From the NCBI RefSeq assembly GCF_004364325.1, contig NZ_SOCP01000004.1, forward strand, positions 558,001-622,000: a stretch of 64,000 nucleotides of DNA, given 5' to 3'. Below the pieces are notes generated by a model. That model saw only the letters and a program-made list of their open reading frames with translations. It was not told the DNA's origin and did not search any database. Source of the stretch: Actinophytocola oryzae (lineage in GTDB: Bacteria > Actinomycetota > Actinomycetes > Mycobacteriales > Pseudonocardiaceae). Both the position numbers and the translations under genes were made by a program. This document shows positions 45,989 through 55,511 of this stretch, one piece after another; position 1 is the first letter of the stretch, and each line of letters starts with the position of its first letter.

Positions 45989-46063
45989 CTCATCTCCTGG
46001 TCGAGCCTCGGGCGGATGGCATGGTGCAGTCCGCCACCGTTCGGCATCGGCTATGCCCGATGG

Positions 46064-46825
46064 TCAGGAGCCGAAGCACCGGGCGGGCGTGATCCCGACC
46101 TCGCGGCGGAACGCCGCGATGAACGCGCTCGTCGTGCCGTAGCCGACGCGCCGCCCCACGACCGCGACCGGTGTGCCCGCGGCCAGCAGCTCCAGCGCCG
46201 CGCGAACACGCAACCGGGTCCGCCACCGGCCGAAGCCCACCCCGGTCTCCGCGACGAACAGCCGCGACAGCGTCCGCTCGCTCGTCCCGACCAGACGTGC
46301 CCACCCAGCCGCGTCGTGAGGGTCGGTCGGGTCGGCGGCGAGCGCGTCGGCCACGCGCACGGCCCGGTCGTCGCGTGGCCAGGTCAGCTCCGCGGACGCG
46401 ACCGGCGCCGGCTCGAGCACGTCGAACAGCACCGCCTCCGCCCGGCCGCGTGCCTCCTCCGGCAGCGGACCGGACAGGTGACCGATCAACGCGGCGAGCA
46501 TCGGCACCGCCGCGAGCACCGTCGGCACTGTCCACAGTGCCGGGCACCGCTCGCGCCTCAGGTAGAGGCTGTGCATGTCCGCGACCGACGCGCCGGCCGT
46601 CGTGTGCGGCACCCCTGCCGGGATGAACAGCGCCCGGCTGGGCGGCAGCACCCACGTCGTGTCCGCCACCCCGACCGTCACGACCCCGCTGCGTGCCCAC
46701 ACCAACTGGTGCAGTGGGTGCGTGTGCGTGACGTAGCGCATGCCCCGGGTGAGCGAGAACCGCCCGACCAACGCGACACCCGACGTCGGCGAGACCCACT
46801 CGACGGCATGTCCGGAAAGCGACAC
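46064..46825 (-). CDS. AraC-family transcriptional regulator
   Basis: A 253-residue protein with an N-terminal cupin sensor (HTHPLHQLVWARSGVVTVG, FIPAGVPHTT) and a C-terminal AraC double helix-turn-helix (WARLVGTSERTLSRLFVAETG, VAVVGRRVGYGTTSAFIAAF, RREVGITPARCF). Its target may be the divergent methyltransferase gene at 46882, 56 bp away. The ligand is unknown. Confidence 0.9.
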   Translation of the reverse strand: MSLSGHAVEWVSPTSGVALVGRFSLTRGMRYVTHTHPLHQLVWARSGVVTVGVADTTWVLPPSRALFIPAGVPHTTAGASVADMHSLYLRRERCPALWTVPTVLAAVPMLAALIGHLSGPLPEEARGRAEAVLFDVLEPAPVASAELTWPRDDRAVRVADALAADPTDPHDAAGWARLVGTSERTLSRLFVAETGVGFGRWRTRLRVRAALELLAAGTPVAVVGRRVGYGTTSAFIAAFRREVGITPARCFGS

Positions 46826-46881
46826 AACTTGACAGACTACGTGGTTCCGGCCGCGGCCACGACGGCCGTAACGTCGCCGTC

Positions 46882-47451
46882 ATGCCGATGAACAGGATCC
46901 ACCGCAAGATCTGCCAGTCGGACGAGTGGGCCACCAGGATGCGCAGCTCGGTCCTGCCGTGGGCGGTCGGCGACGTCCCACTCGACGGCGACGTCCTCGA
47001 ACTTGGCCCCGGCTACGGCATCACGACCCGTTGGCTCGCCGACCACGGCGGACGCCTGACCGCGGTCGAGGTGGACCCGAAACTGGCCACCGACCTGCGG
47101 ACGAGGTTCCACGGCGAGGTGGACGTCCGCGAGGGCGACGGCGCGGCGCTCCCGTTCGCGGACGAGTCCTTCGACGCCGTCGTCTGCTTCACGATGCTGC
47201 ACCACGTGCCGTCGCCGGAGCAGCAGGACCAGCTGTTCGCCGAGGCACGACGGGTGCTGCGCCCGGGCGGCGTGTTCGCCGGTTCGGACAGCAGGCTCAG
47301 CCTGCGGTTCCGGATCATCCACCTCGGCGACACGATGGTCCCGGTGCCACCCGACACCCTCCCGACCCGCCTGCGTGGCGCGGGTTTCGAGGAGGCGAAC
47401 GTCGGCCTCGACGACCGCTCGATCCGCTTCCACGCGACCCGGCAGCCCTGA
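46882..47451 (+). CDS. Class I SAM-dependent methyltransferase
   Basis: A 189-residue methyltransferase: VLELGPGYGITTRWLADHG (motif I), TAVEVDPKLA (acidic loop), GDGAALPFADESFDAVVCF and ARRVLRPGGVFAGSD. The small size and MNRIHRKICQSDEWATRM start suggest a broad-type Methyltransf_11 enzyme. It is divergent from the AraC regulator and ends 10 bp before repeat R5. Confidence 0.88.
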   Translation: MPMNRIHRKICQSDEWATRMRSSVLPWAVGDVPLDGDVLELGPGYGITTRWLADHGGRLTAVEVDPKLATDLRTRFHGEVDVREGDGAALPFADESFDAVVCFTMLHHVPSPEQQDQLFAEARRVLRPGGVFAGSDSRLSLRFRIIHLGDTMVPVPPDTLPTRLRGAGFEEANVGLDDRSIRFHATRQP

Positions 47452-47460
47452 CCCCGGCCT

Positions 47461-47550
47461 GGGCGTACTGAAGGACGCCTTCGTAACGCTGGGCGTACTG
47501 AAGGGAGCCTTCGTAACGCTGGGCGTACTGAAGGGAGCCTTCAGTACTTA
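47461..47550. repeat. Three tandem 30-bp hairpin units (copy R5)
   Basis: Three consecutive 30-bp units at 47461-47490, 47491-47520 and 47521-47550. Each begins GGGCGTACTGAAGG; the first has ACGCCTTC and the others GAGCCTTC, followed by GTAACGCT except in the last, which closes with AGTACTTA. The element lies between convergent genes, and the stop codon of the ACT gene is at its right edge. It is the longest copy in the window. Confidence 0.85.
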
Positions 47551-48201
47551 GCCCGAGAGCACCACCGCGATGATGCCCGCCAGGTGCGCGAGCCTCGCCA
47601 CCTCGGCGGCGCGGAACTGCGGCCCGCCCGGCCGCCCCACGAGCAGCACCCGGTCCGGCTTGCCGAGCGGCGTGGCGGCCAGCTCCGTGCCGAGCTCCTT
47701 CCACGTCTCCGGCACCCACGCCTCCTCACCGTCCAACCCCGTGGCACGGGCCAGCGGCAGGAACGGCAGGTCGAGCGTCTTGAGCTGGGGCGCGGCCGTC
47801 GAGGCACTCAGCGTCCTCGCCGCCCCGTGCTCGGGGCCGACGACCAGCGCCCAGCCCGCCCGGATGATCCGCGGGACACCCTCGGTGAAGATGGTCAGTC
47901 CCTCGTCCGGCTGAGCGGCGACCTCCTCCACCAGCTCCAGCTCACGGTGCGTGTCGAGGACCCCGGCGTACGGTCGCACCGCGTCCACCTCGACATCGTC
48001 GACCGACTCGGCGGCCGTGATCAGCACGTCCGGCAGCCGACCCTTGGGCAGCTCGACGACCAGGTCGTCGATGGCCGTGCCCGAGTTCCGTTCCACGACG
48101 TCCACGGACAGGATGTCGGCCCCGATGGCCCCGAGGGCGGTCGCGACCGCCCCGAGCGCTCCCGGAACGTCCGGGAGCTGGACCCGGATCAGGAAGGTCA
48201 A
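47548..48201 (-). CDS. ACT-domain protein (Rv3013-like)
   Basis: A 217-residue protein. TTG 48201 is chosen: it follows GGGAGG by eight bases and gives the exact ACT start TFLIRVQLPDVPGALGAVA. The N-terminal ACT domain (about 1-75, GALGAVATALGAIGADILSV) is followed by a less defined domain with VLLVGRPGGPQFRAAEVARL. ACT domains bind amino acids. It sits divergent to gatC, as in M. tuberculosis. The stop TAA is the last triplet of repeat R5. Confidence 0.88.
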   Translation of the reverse strand: MTFLIRVQLPDVPGALGAVATALGAIGADILSVDVVERNSGTAIDDLVVELPKGRLPDVLITAAESVDDVEVDAVRPYAGVLDTHRELELVEEVAAQPDEGLTIFTEGVPRIIRAGWALVVGPEHGAARTLSASTAAPQLKTLDLPFLPLARATGLDGEEAWVPETWKELGTELAATPLGKPDRVLLVGRPGGPQFRAAEVARLAHLAGIIAVVLSG

Positions 48202-48410
48202 GGCGAACGCCTCCCGCTGCGTAGGTGTCGATCTCGTGCCGGCCGAGAATTGTCCCAGACGCCGGCACTCCACCGGCCCGGCCGTCCATTCCCCGGGACG
48301 ACCAGGTTCAACGCCTAGCTAACCACCTCGATAACCCGTTCGTGTGTCAGCCAGGGGCACAAATAAACTCGGCCCACATATCGAAGACGACCTACACAGG
48401 AGCTCGTCCC

Positions 48411-48710
48411 GTGCCCAATATCTCCCGCGACGAGGTAGCCCACCTCGCTCGCCTCGCCAGGCTAGCCGTCACCGAAGAGGAACTGGACATGTTCGCAGGT
48501 CAGCTGGACGTGATCCTGCAGTCGGTGGCGCGGGTCGGTGAGGTCGCGGCCGACGACATCCCGCCCACCTCACACGCCGTGCCGCTCACCAACGTGTTCC
48601 GTGAGGACCTCGTGCGTCCGGGTCTCACACAGCAGCAGGCACTGGCCGGCGCGCCGGCCGCCGAAGAGGGCAGGTTCCGGGTGCCGAGGATTCTGGGAGA
48701 AGAAGCGTGA
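48411..48710 (+). CDS. gatC: Asp-tRNA(Asn)/Glu-tRNA(Gln) amidotransferase subunit C
   Basis: A 99-residue GatC starting at GTG 48411 ([20 protein letters not shown]), with the [12 protein letters not shown] helix and the [20 protein letters not shown] linker that wraps GatA. The 4-bp overlap with gatA indicates coupled synthesis. Confidence 0.96.
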   Translation: MPNISRDEVAHLARLARLAVTEEELDMFAGQLDVILQSVARVGEVAADDIPPTSHAVPLTNVFREDLVRPGLTQQQALAGAPAAEEGRFRVPRILGEEA

Positions 48711-50218
48711 ACGAGCTGACGAAGCTGACCGCCGCCGAGCTGGCGGCGAAGATCCAGGCCAAGGAGGTCTCGGCCGTCGAGGTCGCGCAGGCCCATCTCG
48801 ACCGGATCACCGCGGTGGACAAGTCCGTCAACGCGTTCCTGCACGTCGACACCCGGGGCGCGCTGTCGGCCGCCCGCGCGGTCGACGAGGACGTCGCCGC
48901 GGGCCGTGAGCCCGCCTCACCGCTCGCCGGCGTGCCGCTGGCGCTCAAGGACGTCTTCACGATGTCCGGCCTGCCGACCACCTGCGGCTCGAAGATCCTG
49001 GAGAACTGGATCCCGCCTTACGACGCGACCGTCACCCGCAAGCTCCTCGAGGCGGGCATCGTCATCCTCGGCAAGACCAACATGGACGAGTTCGCCATGG
49101 GCTCGTCCACAGAGAACTCGGCGTTCGGCCCCAGCCACAACCCGTGGGACCTCGACCGCATCCCCGGCGGCTCCGGCGGCGGCTCGTCGGCCTCGCTCGC
49201 CGCGTTCGAGGCGCCGCTCGCCATCGGCACCGACACCGGCGGCTCGATCCGCCAGCCCGCCTCGGTCACCGGCACGGTCGGCGTCAAACCCACCTACGGC
49301 GGTGTCTCCCGCTACGGCCTGGTCGCCTTCTCGTCCTCGCTCGACCAGGGCGGCCCGTGCGCGCGGACCGTGCTCGACGCGGCACTGCTGCACGAGGTGA
49401 TCGCCGGCTACGACCAGCTCGACTCCACCTCCATCAACGCGCCCGTCCCGCCGGTCGTGAAGGCCGCCCGCGAGGGCGCGAACGGCGACCTGTCCGGCGT
49501 CCGCGTCGGCGTGGTCCGCGAGTTCCAGGGCGACGGCTACCAGGCGGGTGTCACGACCGCGTTCGAGCAGGCCGTCGAGGTGCTCAAGGGCATGGGTGCC
49601 GAGGTCGTCGAGGTCTCCTGCCCGCACTTCACCTACGGCCTGCCGGCCTACTACCTGATCGCGCCCAGTGAGGCGTCCTCGAACCTGGCCCGCTTCGACG
49701 CCATGCGCTACGGCCTGCGGGTCGGCGACGACGGCGAGGCCAGCGCGGAGCAGGTCATGGCGCTCACCCGTGAGGCGGGCTTCGGCCCGGAGGTCAAGCG
49801 CCGCATCATGATCGGCACCTACGCGCTGTCCTCCGGCTACTACGACGCCTACTACGGCCAGGCGCAGAAGGTCCGCACGCTCATCTCGCGTGACTTCGAG
49901 AACGCGTTCGAGCAGGTCGACGTGCTGGTCTCGCCGACGACGCCGACCACCGCGTTCCGCATCGGCGAGCGCGTGGACGACCCGATGGCCATGTACCTCG
50001 CGGACCTCTGCACGATCCCGGCCAACCTCGCGGGCACACCTGCCATGAGCGTCCCCGCCGGTCTCGCCGCCGACGACGGGCTGCCGGTCGGCCTGCAGGT
50101 CATGGCACCCGCGCTCCAGGAGGAACGCATGTACAAGGTCGCGGCCGCCTACGAGGCCGCGCGTGACGCCGCTGCCGGTGGCGCCCTGATCAACCGCGTC
50201 CCGGCGCTGGAGGCATGA
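48707..50218 (+). CDS. gatA: Asp-tRNA(Asn)/Glu-tRNA(Gln) amidotransferase subunit A
   Basis: A 503-residue amidase-signature protein. The catalytic Lys is in LALKDVFTM, the cis-Ser and Ser nucleophile in [13 protein letters not shown] and [11 protein letters not shown]. It releases ammonia from glutamine for transamidation of misacylated tRNA. GTG 48707 overlaps gatC, and its end overlaps gatB by 4 bp. Confidence 0.97.
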   Translation: MNELTKLTAAELAAKIQAKEVSAVEVAQAHLDRITAVDKSVNAFLHVDTRGALSAARAVDEDVAAGREPASPLAGVPLALKDVFTMSGLPTTCGSKILENWIPPYDATVTRKLLEAGIVILGKTNMDEFAMGSSTENSAFGPSHNPWDLDRIPGGSGGGSSASLAAFEAPLAIGTDTGGSIRQPASVTGTVGVKPTYGGVSRYGLVAFSSSLDQGGPCARTVLDAALLHEVIAGYDQLDSTSINAPVPPVVKAAREGANGDLSGVRVGVVREFQGDGYQAGVTTAFEQAVEVLKGMGAEVVEVSCPHFTYGLPAYYLIAPSEASSNLARFDAMRYGLRVGDDGEASAEQVMALTREAGFGPEVKRRIMIGTYALSSGYYDAYYGQAQKVRTLISRDFENAFEQVDVLVSPTTPTTAFRIGERVDDPMAMYLADLCTIPANLAGTPAMSVPAGLAADDGLPVGLQVMAPALQEERMYKVAAAYEAARDAAAGGALINRVPALEA

Positions 50219-51717
50219 GGAAGATGACGACTGTCCTGGACTACGACGAGGTCATCGAGCGCTTCGACCCGGTGCTGGGCCTCGAGGTGCACGTCGAGCT
50301 GAACACGCACACGAAGATGTTCTGCGGCTGCCCGACGGCCTTCGGCGGCGAGCCCAACACGCAGGTCTGCCCGACCTGTCTCGGCCTGCCCGGCTCGCTG
50401 CCCGCGGTCAACGCGATGGCCGTCGAGTCGGCGATCCGCATCGGCCTGGCGCTGAACTGCGACATCGCGCCGTGGTGCCGGTTCGCGCGGAAGAACTACT
50501 TCTACCCGGACATGCCGAAGAACTTCCAGACGTCCCAGTACGACGAGCCGATCGCGTTCAACGGCTCGCTCGCGATCACGCTGGACGACGGCACGATGGT
50601 CGACGTCGCCATCGAACGTGCCCACATGGAGGAGGACACCGGCAAGTCGCTGCACGTCGGCGGCGCGACCGGCCGGATCCACGGCGCGAGCCACTCGCTG
50701 CTCGACTACAACCGCGCGGGGGTGCCGCTGATCGAGATCGTGACCAAGCCGATCACCGGCACGGGCGCACGGGCACCCGAGGTGGCACGTGCGTACGTCA
50801 CCGCACTGCGGGACCTGTTGCGGGCTCTGGGGGTCTCGGACGTCCGCATGGACCAGGGCTCGCTGCGGTGCGACGCGAACGTGTCGCTGATGGCCAAGGA
50901 CGCCACGGAGTTCGGCACCCGCACGGAGACCAAGAACGTCAACTCGCTGCGGTCCGTCGAGCGGGCGGTGCGGTTCGAGATGACGCGTCAGGCGGCGGTG
51001 CTGTCCGACGGCGGCTCGATCATGCAGGAGACCCGCCACTTCGAGGAGGCGAGCGGCACCACGCGTGCGGGCCGCCGCAAGGAGACCTCCGAGGACTACC
51101 GGTACTTCCCGGAGCCGGACCTGGTGCCGATCGCGCCGTCGGCAGAGTGGGTCGAGAAGCTGCGTGCGACGCTGCCGGAGATGCCGTGGGAGCGCCGCAG
51201 GCGCATCCAGGAGGACTGGCAGCTGACCGACCTCGAGCTGCGGGACCTGGTCAACGCGGGTGCCGTGGACCTCATCGCGGCGACGGTCGACGCGGGCGCG
51301 TCCCCTGCCGAGGCTCGCGCGTGGTGGGTCGCCTACCTGGCGCAGGAGGCCAACGCCAAGGGCATCGAGCTGGCGGAACTGCCGATCACGCCCGCGCAGG
51401 TCGCGCGGGTCTCGGCGCTCGTGGCCGAGGGCAAGCTGAACAACAAGCTGGCCCGCAGCGTCATCGACGGTGTGCTGGCGGGCGAGGGCGAGCCGGACGA
51501 GGTCGTCGCGGGGCGTGGCCTCGCGGTCGTGTCCGACGACAGCGCGCTGTACGCGGCGGTCGACGAGGCGCTGGCCGCCCAGCCGGACGTCGTGGAGAAG
51601 ATCCGCGCCGGGAAGGTGGCGGCGGCGGGCGCGATCGTCGGCGCGGTCATGAAGGCGACGAGGGGACAGGCCGACGCCAAGCGTGTCCGGGAGCTGATCC
51701 TGGAGCGTTGCTCGTAG
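50215..51717 (+). CDS. gatB: Asp-tRNA(Asn)/Glu-tRNA(Gln) amidotransferase subunit B
   Basis: A 500-residue protein with the GatB signature [19 protein letters not shown] and [12 protein letters not shown] (zinc cysteines), [20 protein letters not shown], and the C-terminal YqeY tail domain ([20 protein letters not shown]). It activates misacylated Glu/Asp-tRNA. ATG 50215 is used; MTTVLDY three codons later is an alternative. Unlike M. tuberculosis, no pfkA is inserted between gatA and gatB. Confidence 0.97.
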   Translation: MRKMTTVLDYDEVIERFDPVLGLEVHVELNTHTKMFCGCPTAFGGEPNTQVCPTCLGLPGSLPAVNAMAVESAIRIGLALNCDIAPWCRFARKNYFYPDMPKNFQTSQYDEPIAFNGSLAITLDDGTMVDVAIERAHMEEDTGKSLHVGGATGRIHGASHSLLDYNRAGVPLIEIVTKPITGTGARAPEVARAYVTALRDLLRALGVSDVRMDQGSLRCDANVSLMAKDATEFGTRTETKNVNSLRSVERAVRFEMTRQAAVLSDGGSIMQETRHFEEASGTTRAGRRKETSEDYRYFPEPDLVPIAPSAEWVEKLRATLPEMPWERRRRIQEDWQLTDLELRDLVNAGAVDLIAATVDAGASPAEARAWWVAYLAQEANAKGIELAELPITPAQVARVSALVAEGKLNNKLARSVIDGVLAGEGEPDEVVAGRGLAVVSDDSALYAAVDEALAAQPDVVEKIRAGKVAAAGAIVGAVMKATRGQADAKRVRELILERCS

Positions 51718-51777
51718 TCCGGGAGTCCGCCGTTCGGATGACTTCTGTCGGTGGGCGCCGCTAGCATGCCCGGCGCT

Positions 51778-54759
51778 ATGACAACGCGGTTCGGCGTGCT
51801 GGGGCCCCTGCAGATCACCGGCCATGACGGCCGGTGGCTGCGCCTGCGTGGAGAGCGGCAGCGCTCACTGCTCGCGATGCTGCTCTTCCACGCGAACCAG
51901 CGCGTGCCGACCGAACGGCTCGTGGACGCGTTGTGGCCGGGCATCCCGCCGAAGTCGTACGCGTCGAACCTGCACACGTACGTGTCGCGGCTGCGGGAAC
52001 GCCTCGGTGACACGGAGATCGACCACGCGGGTCCCGGCTACCGGCTGCTCGTCGCCGACGGCGACCTCGACCTGCTGACGTTCCGCGACGCCAGCGAGAC
52101 GGGCCGCCAGGCACTGCGCGACGGCGACCCGGACGCCGCCGCCAGGCACCTGCGGCGGGCGCTCGCCCAGTGGCGCGACCGCCCGCTCGCCGACCTCGCC
52201 CTGCCCGCGCTCGACGCCGAGATCGCACGCCTGGAGACCGAGCGGCTCACGGTGTTCGAGGACTGCGTCGACGCCGAGCTGGCCGCGGGCAGGCACACCG
52301 CCCTGGTGGGGGAGCTGCAGGCCGCGGTCGCCGAGCACCCACTGCGGGAACGGTTGGTAGGCCAGCTCATGCGTGCGCTCCAGGGCGCGGGCAGGCAGGC
52401 CGACGCGCTGGGGGTCTACCGGGACGCGCGGTCGACGCTGGTCGACGAGACCGGCCTCGAACCGGGTGCCGAGCTGCGTGGGGTGCATGCCGAGATCCTG
52501 CGTGGCGACGAGTGGCCGATCCGGCAGCTGCCCGCCGACATCCGCGCGTTCACCGGCCGCGACGACGTCGTCGACGAGCTGACGACGCTGCTCACCGGCC
52601 CCGACTGTCCGCCGGTCGTGCTGACGGGGGCGCCGGGCGCGGGCAAGAGCACGCTCGCCGTCCGCGTCGCACACCGCCTCGCCGAGCGGTTCCCGGACGG
52701 TCAGCTCTACGCCCACCTGGCAGGTGCCACCGCGGCCCGCCGCCCCGACGACGTGCTCGCCGACCTCCTGCGCAGCCTGGGCGTCACCGGCCCCGGCATC
52801 CCGGACAGCACGCAGGCCAAGGCGGCCGTGCTGCGCAGCCGCCTCGCGGGCCGCCGTGTGCTGCTCATCCTCGACGACGCCGCCGACCCCGACCAGGTCG
52901 GCCCGCTGCTGCCCGGCACCCCGGGCACCCCGGTACTGGTCACGAGCCGGCGCAGGCTGACCGGCCTGGTCGACGCGCACCGCGTCACCGTCGGCTCGCT
53001 CACCGACGACGAGGCGGTCGCCCTCCTCGCCGCCGTGGCGGGCCCCCGCGTCGCCGCCGATCCCGATGGCGCCCGCCGCATCGCCGCGGCCTGCGGCAAC
53101 CTGCCGCTGGCGCTGCGGATCGCGGGCAGCAGGCTCGCGCTGCGGCCACAGCTGCGGCTGACCACGCTCGCCGACCGCCTGGCGGACCAGCGGCAGCGGC
53201 TGGACGAGCTGTCGGCGAGCGACCAGCAGGTCCGGTCCAGCCTCGCGCTCAGCTACGACGCGCTGTCCGAGCCCGCGCGGGCCACCTTGAAGCTGGTCGG
53301 CGCCGCGAACGTGACCAACCTGCCCGCCTGGGCCGTCACCGTCCTGCAGGACAGGGTCGCGGGGGAGGGCGCGGTCGACGAGCTGCTCGAGGCGAGCCTC
53401 GTGGAGCCCGCCGGCGTGGACCGGTGCGGCGAGCCGAGATACGCGACGCACGACCTCGTGCTGGCGTTCGCCCACGAGCGGCTGCACGCCGAGGACGGCC
53501 TCGAGACGTGCGAGGACGCGACCAGCAGGCTCCTCGACGGGATCCTGGCGGTGGCCGACCTGCTCGGTCGCGACCTGCCCCCGGTGTTCCCCCCGGTCGA
53601 CGAGGGGGAGTCGGTGCCCGCCGCGCCGCTGTCCGGGGAGACGCGTGCGCGGTACGGCGCCGACCCCGAGGCGTGGTTCGCCAGTGAGCGTGCCGCGCTG
53701 GTCGACGCGATCGGCCGGACCGCGCGCTACGGGCGCCACCGGATGGCGGCGCGGATCCTCGAGCGGCTGTCGAGGTACCTGTGGCCACAGGGCGCCTACG
53801 CGGATCTGCGGCTGTGTGCCACGGCGGTACGCGACGCCGCCCGCGTGGCAGGCGACGAGCGGGTGGAGGTGTGGGCGGAGGCGGTGCACGCGCGGGTGCT
53901 GCACGTGCGTGGCCACTATGCCGACGCGGTCACGACCTACCGCTGGTGTGAGGCGCGGCTTGGCACGGACCCGGCGCTCGCGTGGGTACTGACGAACCTG
54001 GCCGACTGCCTGACCGGCCTCGGCGTGCCGGAGGAGGCACTGGCGCTGACCGACCGCGCGGCCGGACTGTCCACGTCGGACTCGGTGGCGGCGGCCAGGT
54101 CCGCCGCGCTGAACCGGTTGGGGCGTCCGGCCGAGTCGGTCCGCGTGGACACCGGCGCGCTGGCCGTGGCGCGTGAGTCCGCGCGGCCGCACGCGGTGGC
54201 GCGGGCGCTGCAGAGCCTGTCGTGGAGCCTCGCACTGACCGGCGACCTCGACGCGGCGACCAGTGCGGCCGAGGAGGCGGTCGCGTTGCTGCGGGCGACC
54301 ACCGCCCGGTCCGCGCTCGCCCGGTCGTTGCGCACGCTCGGTGCCATCCACGCAGGTCGCGGTGAGCGGGCCAGTGCGTTGGCCGCGTTCGCGGAGTGCC
54401 GGGCCATCGCCGAGCAGATCAACGAGGTGCCACGCGTGCTGTCGTGCAGGCGGGCCATCGCGGCGGGCTGGGTCGGTGACGGCCGCGCCGCCGAAGCGGT
54501 GACCGAGCTGCGGCTCTGTCTCGCCGCGTACCGGGACATGGGTAGCACGTCGTCGGTGACGATCACGCTGCGGCTGCTGGCGGTGGCCCTCGCCGCGGTC
54601 GGCGACCACGCCGTCGCGGCGGCCACCCAGGAGGAGGCCGACCGGATCGCCGACCCCCGCGACGCCAACGCGCAGGCGCTGGCGTCGCTGCTGCTGAACC
54701 TGACTCGGATGCCGGGCCCCTCGCTCCCGGCACCCGAGCAACTCAGCAGGCTGCCCTGA
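51778..54759 (+). CDS. SARP/AfsR-type regulator with NB-ARC and TPR domains
   Basis: A 993-residue protein. Order: OmpR-type winged helix (about 1-90, MTTRFGVLGPLQITG to GPGYRLLVA), bacterial transcriptional activation domain BTAD (about 95-245), NB-ARC ATPase (Walker A with Lys290 in TGAPGAGKST, Walker B LLILDDAADP, LPLALRIAGSRLA as GLPL-like motif), and C-terminal TPR repeats (about 600-990). AfsR-type proteins activate secondary metabolism, but no NRPS, PKS or other biosynthetic cluster is in the window, so its target lies elsewhere or is novel. Confidence 0.92.
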   Translation: MTTRFGVLGPLQITGHDGRWLRLRGERQRSLLAMLLFHANQRVPTERLVDALWPGIPPKSYASNLHTYVSRLRERLGDTEIDHAGPGYRLLVADGDLDLLTFRDASETGRQALRDGDPDAAARHLRRALAQWRDRPLADLALPALDAEIARLETERLTVFEDCVDAELAAGRHTALVGELQAAVAEHPLRERLVGQLMRALQGAGRQADALGVYRDARSTLVDETGLEPGAELRGVHAEILRGDEWPIRQLPADIRAFTGRDDVVDELTTLLTGPDCPPVVLTGAPGAGKSTLAVRVAHRLAERFPDGQLYAHLAGATAARRPDDVLADLLRSLGVTGPGIPDSTQAKAAVLRSRLAGRRVLLILDDAADPDQVGPLLPGTPGTPVLVTSRRRLTGLVDAHRVTVGSLTDDEAVALLAAVAGPRVAADPDGARRIAAACGNLPLALRIAGSRLALRPQLRLTTLADRLADQRQRLDELSASDQQVRSSLALSYDALSEPARATLKLVGAANVTNLPAWAVTVLQDRVAGEGAVDELLEASLVEPAGVDRCGEPRYATHDLVLAFAHERLHAEDGLETCEDATSRLLDGILAVADLLGRDLPPVFPPVDEGESVPAAPLSGETRARYGADPEAWFASERAALVDAIGRTARYGRHRMAARILERLSRYLWPQGAYADLRLCATAVRDAARVAGDERVEVWAEAVHARVLHVRGHYADAVTTYRWCEARLGTDPALAWVLTNLADCLTGLGVPEEALALTDRAAGLSTSDSVAAARSAALNRLGRPAESVRVDTGALAVARESARPHAVARALQSLSWSLALTGDLDAATSAAEEAVALLRATTARSALARSLRTLGAIHAGRGERASALAAFAECRAIAEQINEVPRVLSCRRAIAAGWVGDGRAAEAVTELRLCLAAYRDMGSTSSVTITLRLLAVALAAVGDHAVAAATQEEADRIADPRDANAQALASLLLNLTRMPGPSLPAPEQLSRLP

Positions 54760-54771
54760 GGTCGGTCCCGG

Positions 54772-55287
54772 TCAGCGCACGGCCTTCGCGTAGCGGCCGT
54801 TGGCGGGCAGCCACGTGAAGATGATCGCCAGGATGCCGCCGACGATGGCGAGCAGCGACAGACCGGCCATGGTGCCGTTGGTCTCGTCGGCGAGCACGAC
54901 CATGCTGAAGACCATGACGCCGACCGACGAGAGGGTCACCATGATCCGGGCCCACGTCGCGGCCTTGGTCATGCAGAGGCCGAACAGCAGCAGGGCGACA
55001 CCCGCACCCGCCACGAGGTAGCCCCGCGTGGTGAAGGCGCTGACGAAGCCGTCGAGCGAGTCGTAGCCTGCGAGCTGCGAGGCCAGGTCCAGGTCGGCGT
55101 CGGAGAGCTGGCCGAGGCCCGCGTTCTCCAGCAGCTCCTTGATCAGCTCCTTGCCCCCGGTGGCGATCATGACGCCGTTTGCGATGGCCGCGAGCGCGGT
55201 GACCACGACGATGCCCAGGGCCGCGGTGAGCAGGCCGGGCCGGCGAACGGCCGTCGAAGTGGACGGCCCAGCCGAGATTGCGGACAC
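54772..55287 (-). CDS. Small four-helix membrane protein
   Basis: A 171-residue protein of no recognised family with four predicted membrane helices (about 20-42, 85-105, 113-131 and 141-160) and an outer loop of about 40 residues between helices 1 and 2. GTG 55287 has a strong AAGGAGAATC site. It is divergent from the secreted lipase gene. Function unknown. Confidence 0.75.
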   Translation of the reverse strand: MSAISAGPSTSTAVRRPGLLTAALGIVVVTALAAIANGVMIATGGKELIKELLENAGLGQLSDADLDLASQLAGYDSLDGFVSAFTTRGYLVAGAGVALLLFGLCMTKAATWARIMVTLSSVGVMVFSMVVLADETNGTMAGLSLLAIVGGILAIIFTWLPANGRYAKAVR

Positions 55288-55511
55288 GATTCTCCTTGGT
55301 AGTGAAGGGAAAAAGGGAAGATGACCACAGACACGACACCCCTCGAGTCGCGGTGGTCATCCGGGCGAGGAGGTTAGGGAACCGCGCCACACGGAGCGCA
55401 CACAGAAGCGGTAGGGCTGGCCCCAGTGTGTTTCCGCCTGCCTGCCCCATCCCCTTCCCGGCCTCGGCGCGGCAGGGTTCTCCCATCGGAAAACCATTGG
55501 GAGGAAACGGA
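55288..55511. promoter_or_regulatory. Divergent intergenic region with a hairpin covering the lipase ribosome site
   Basis: TCCCA at 55481-55485 and TGGGA at 55498-55502 pair, with GG/CC inside around AAAA and two mismatches. The right arm includes part of the GGGAGG ribosome site of the lipase gene (ATG 55512), so folding could hide it. Nothing else is recognised in this 224-bp gap. Confidence 0.35.

Noticed and set aside
47461..47550. CRISPR array
   Set aside because: The 30-bp units are contiguous without unique spacers and no cas gene is present. They fit a tandem hairpin repeat.
51865..54741. Minus-strand open frame of about 958 codons across the SARP regulator gene
   Set aside because: The plus-strand frame has clear SARP, NB-ARC and TPR domains. 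The antisense translation has biased composition and no domain.
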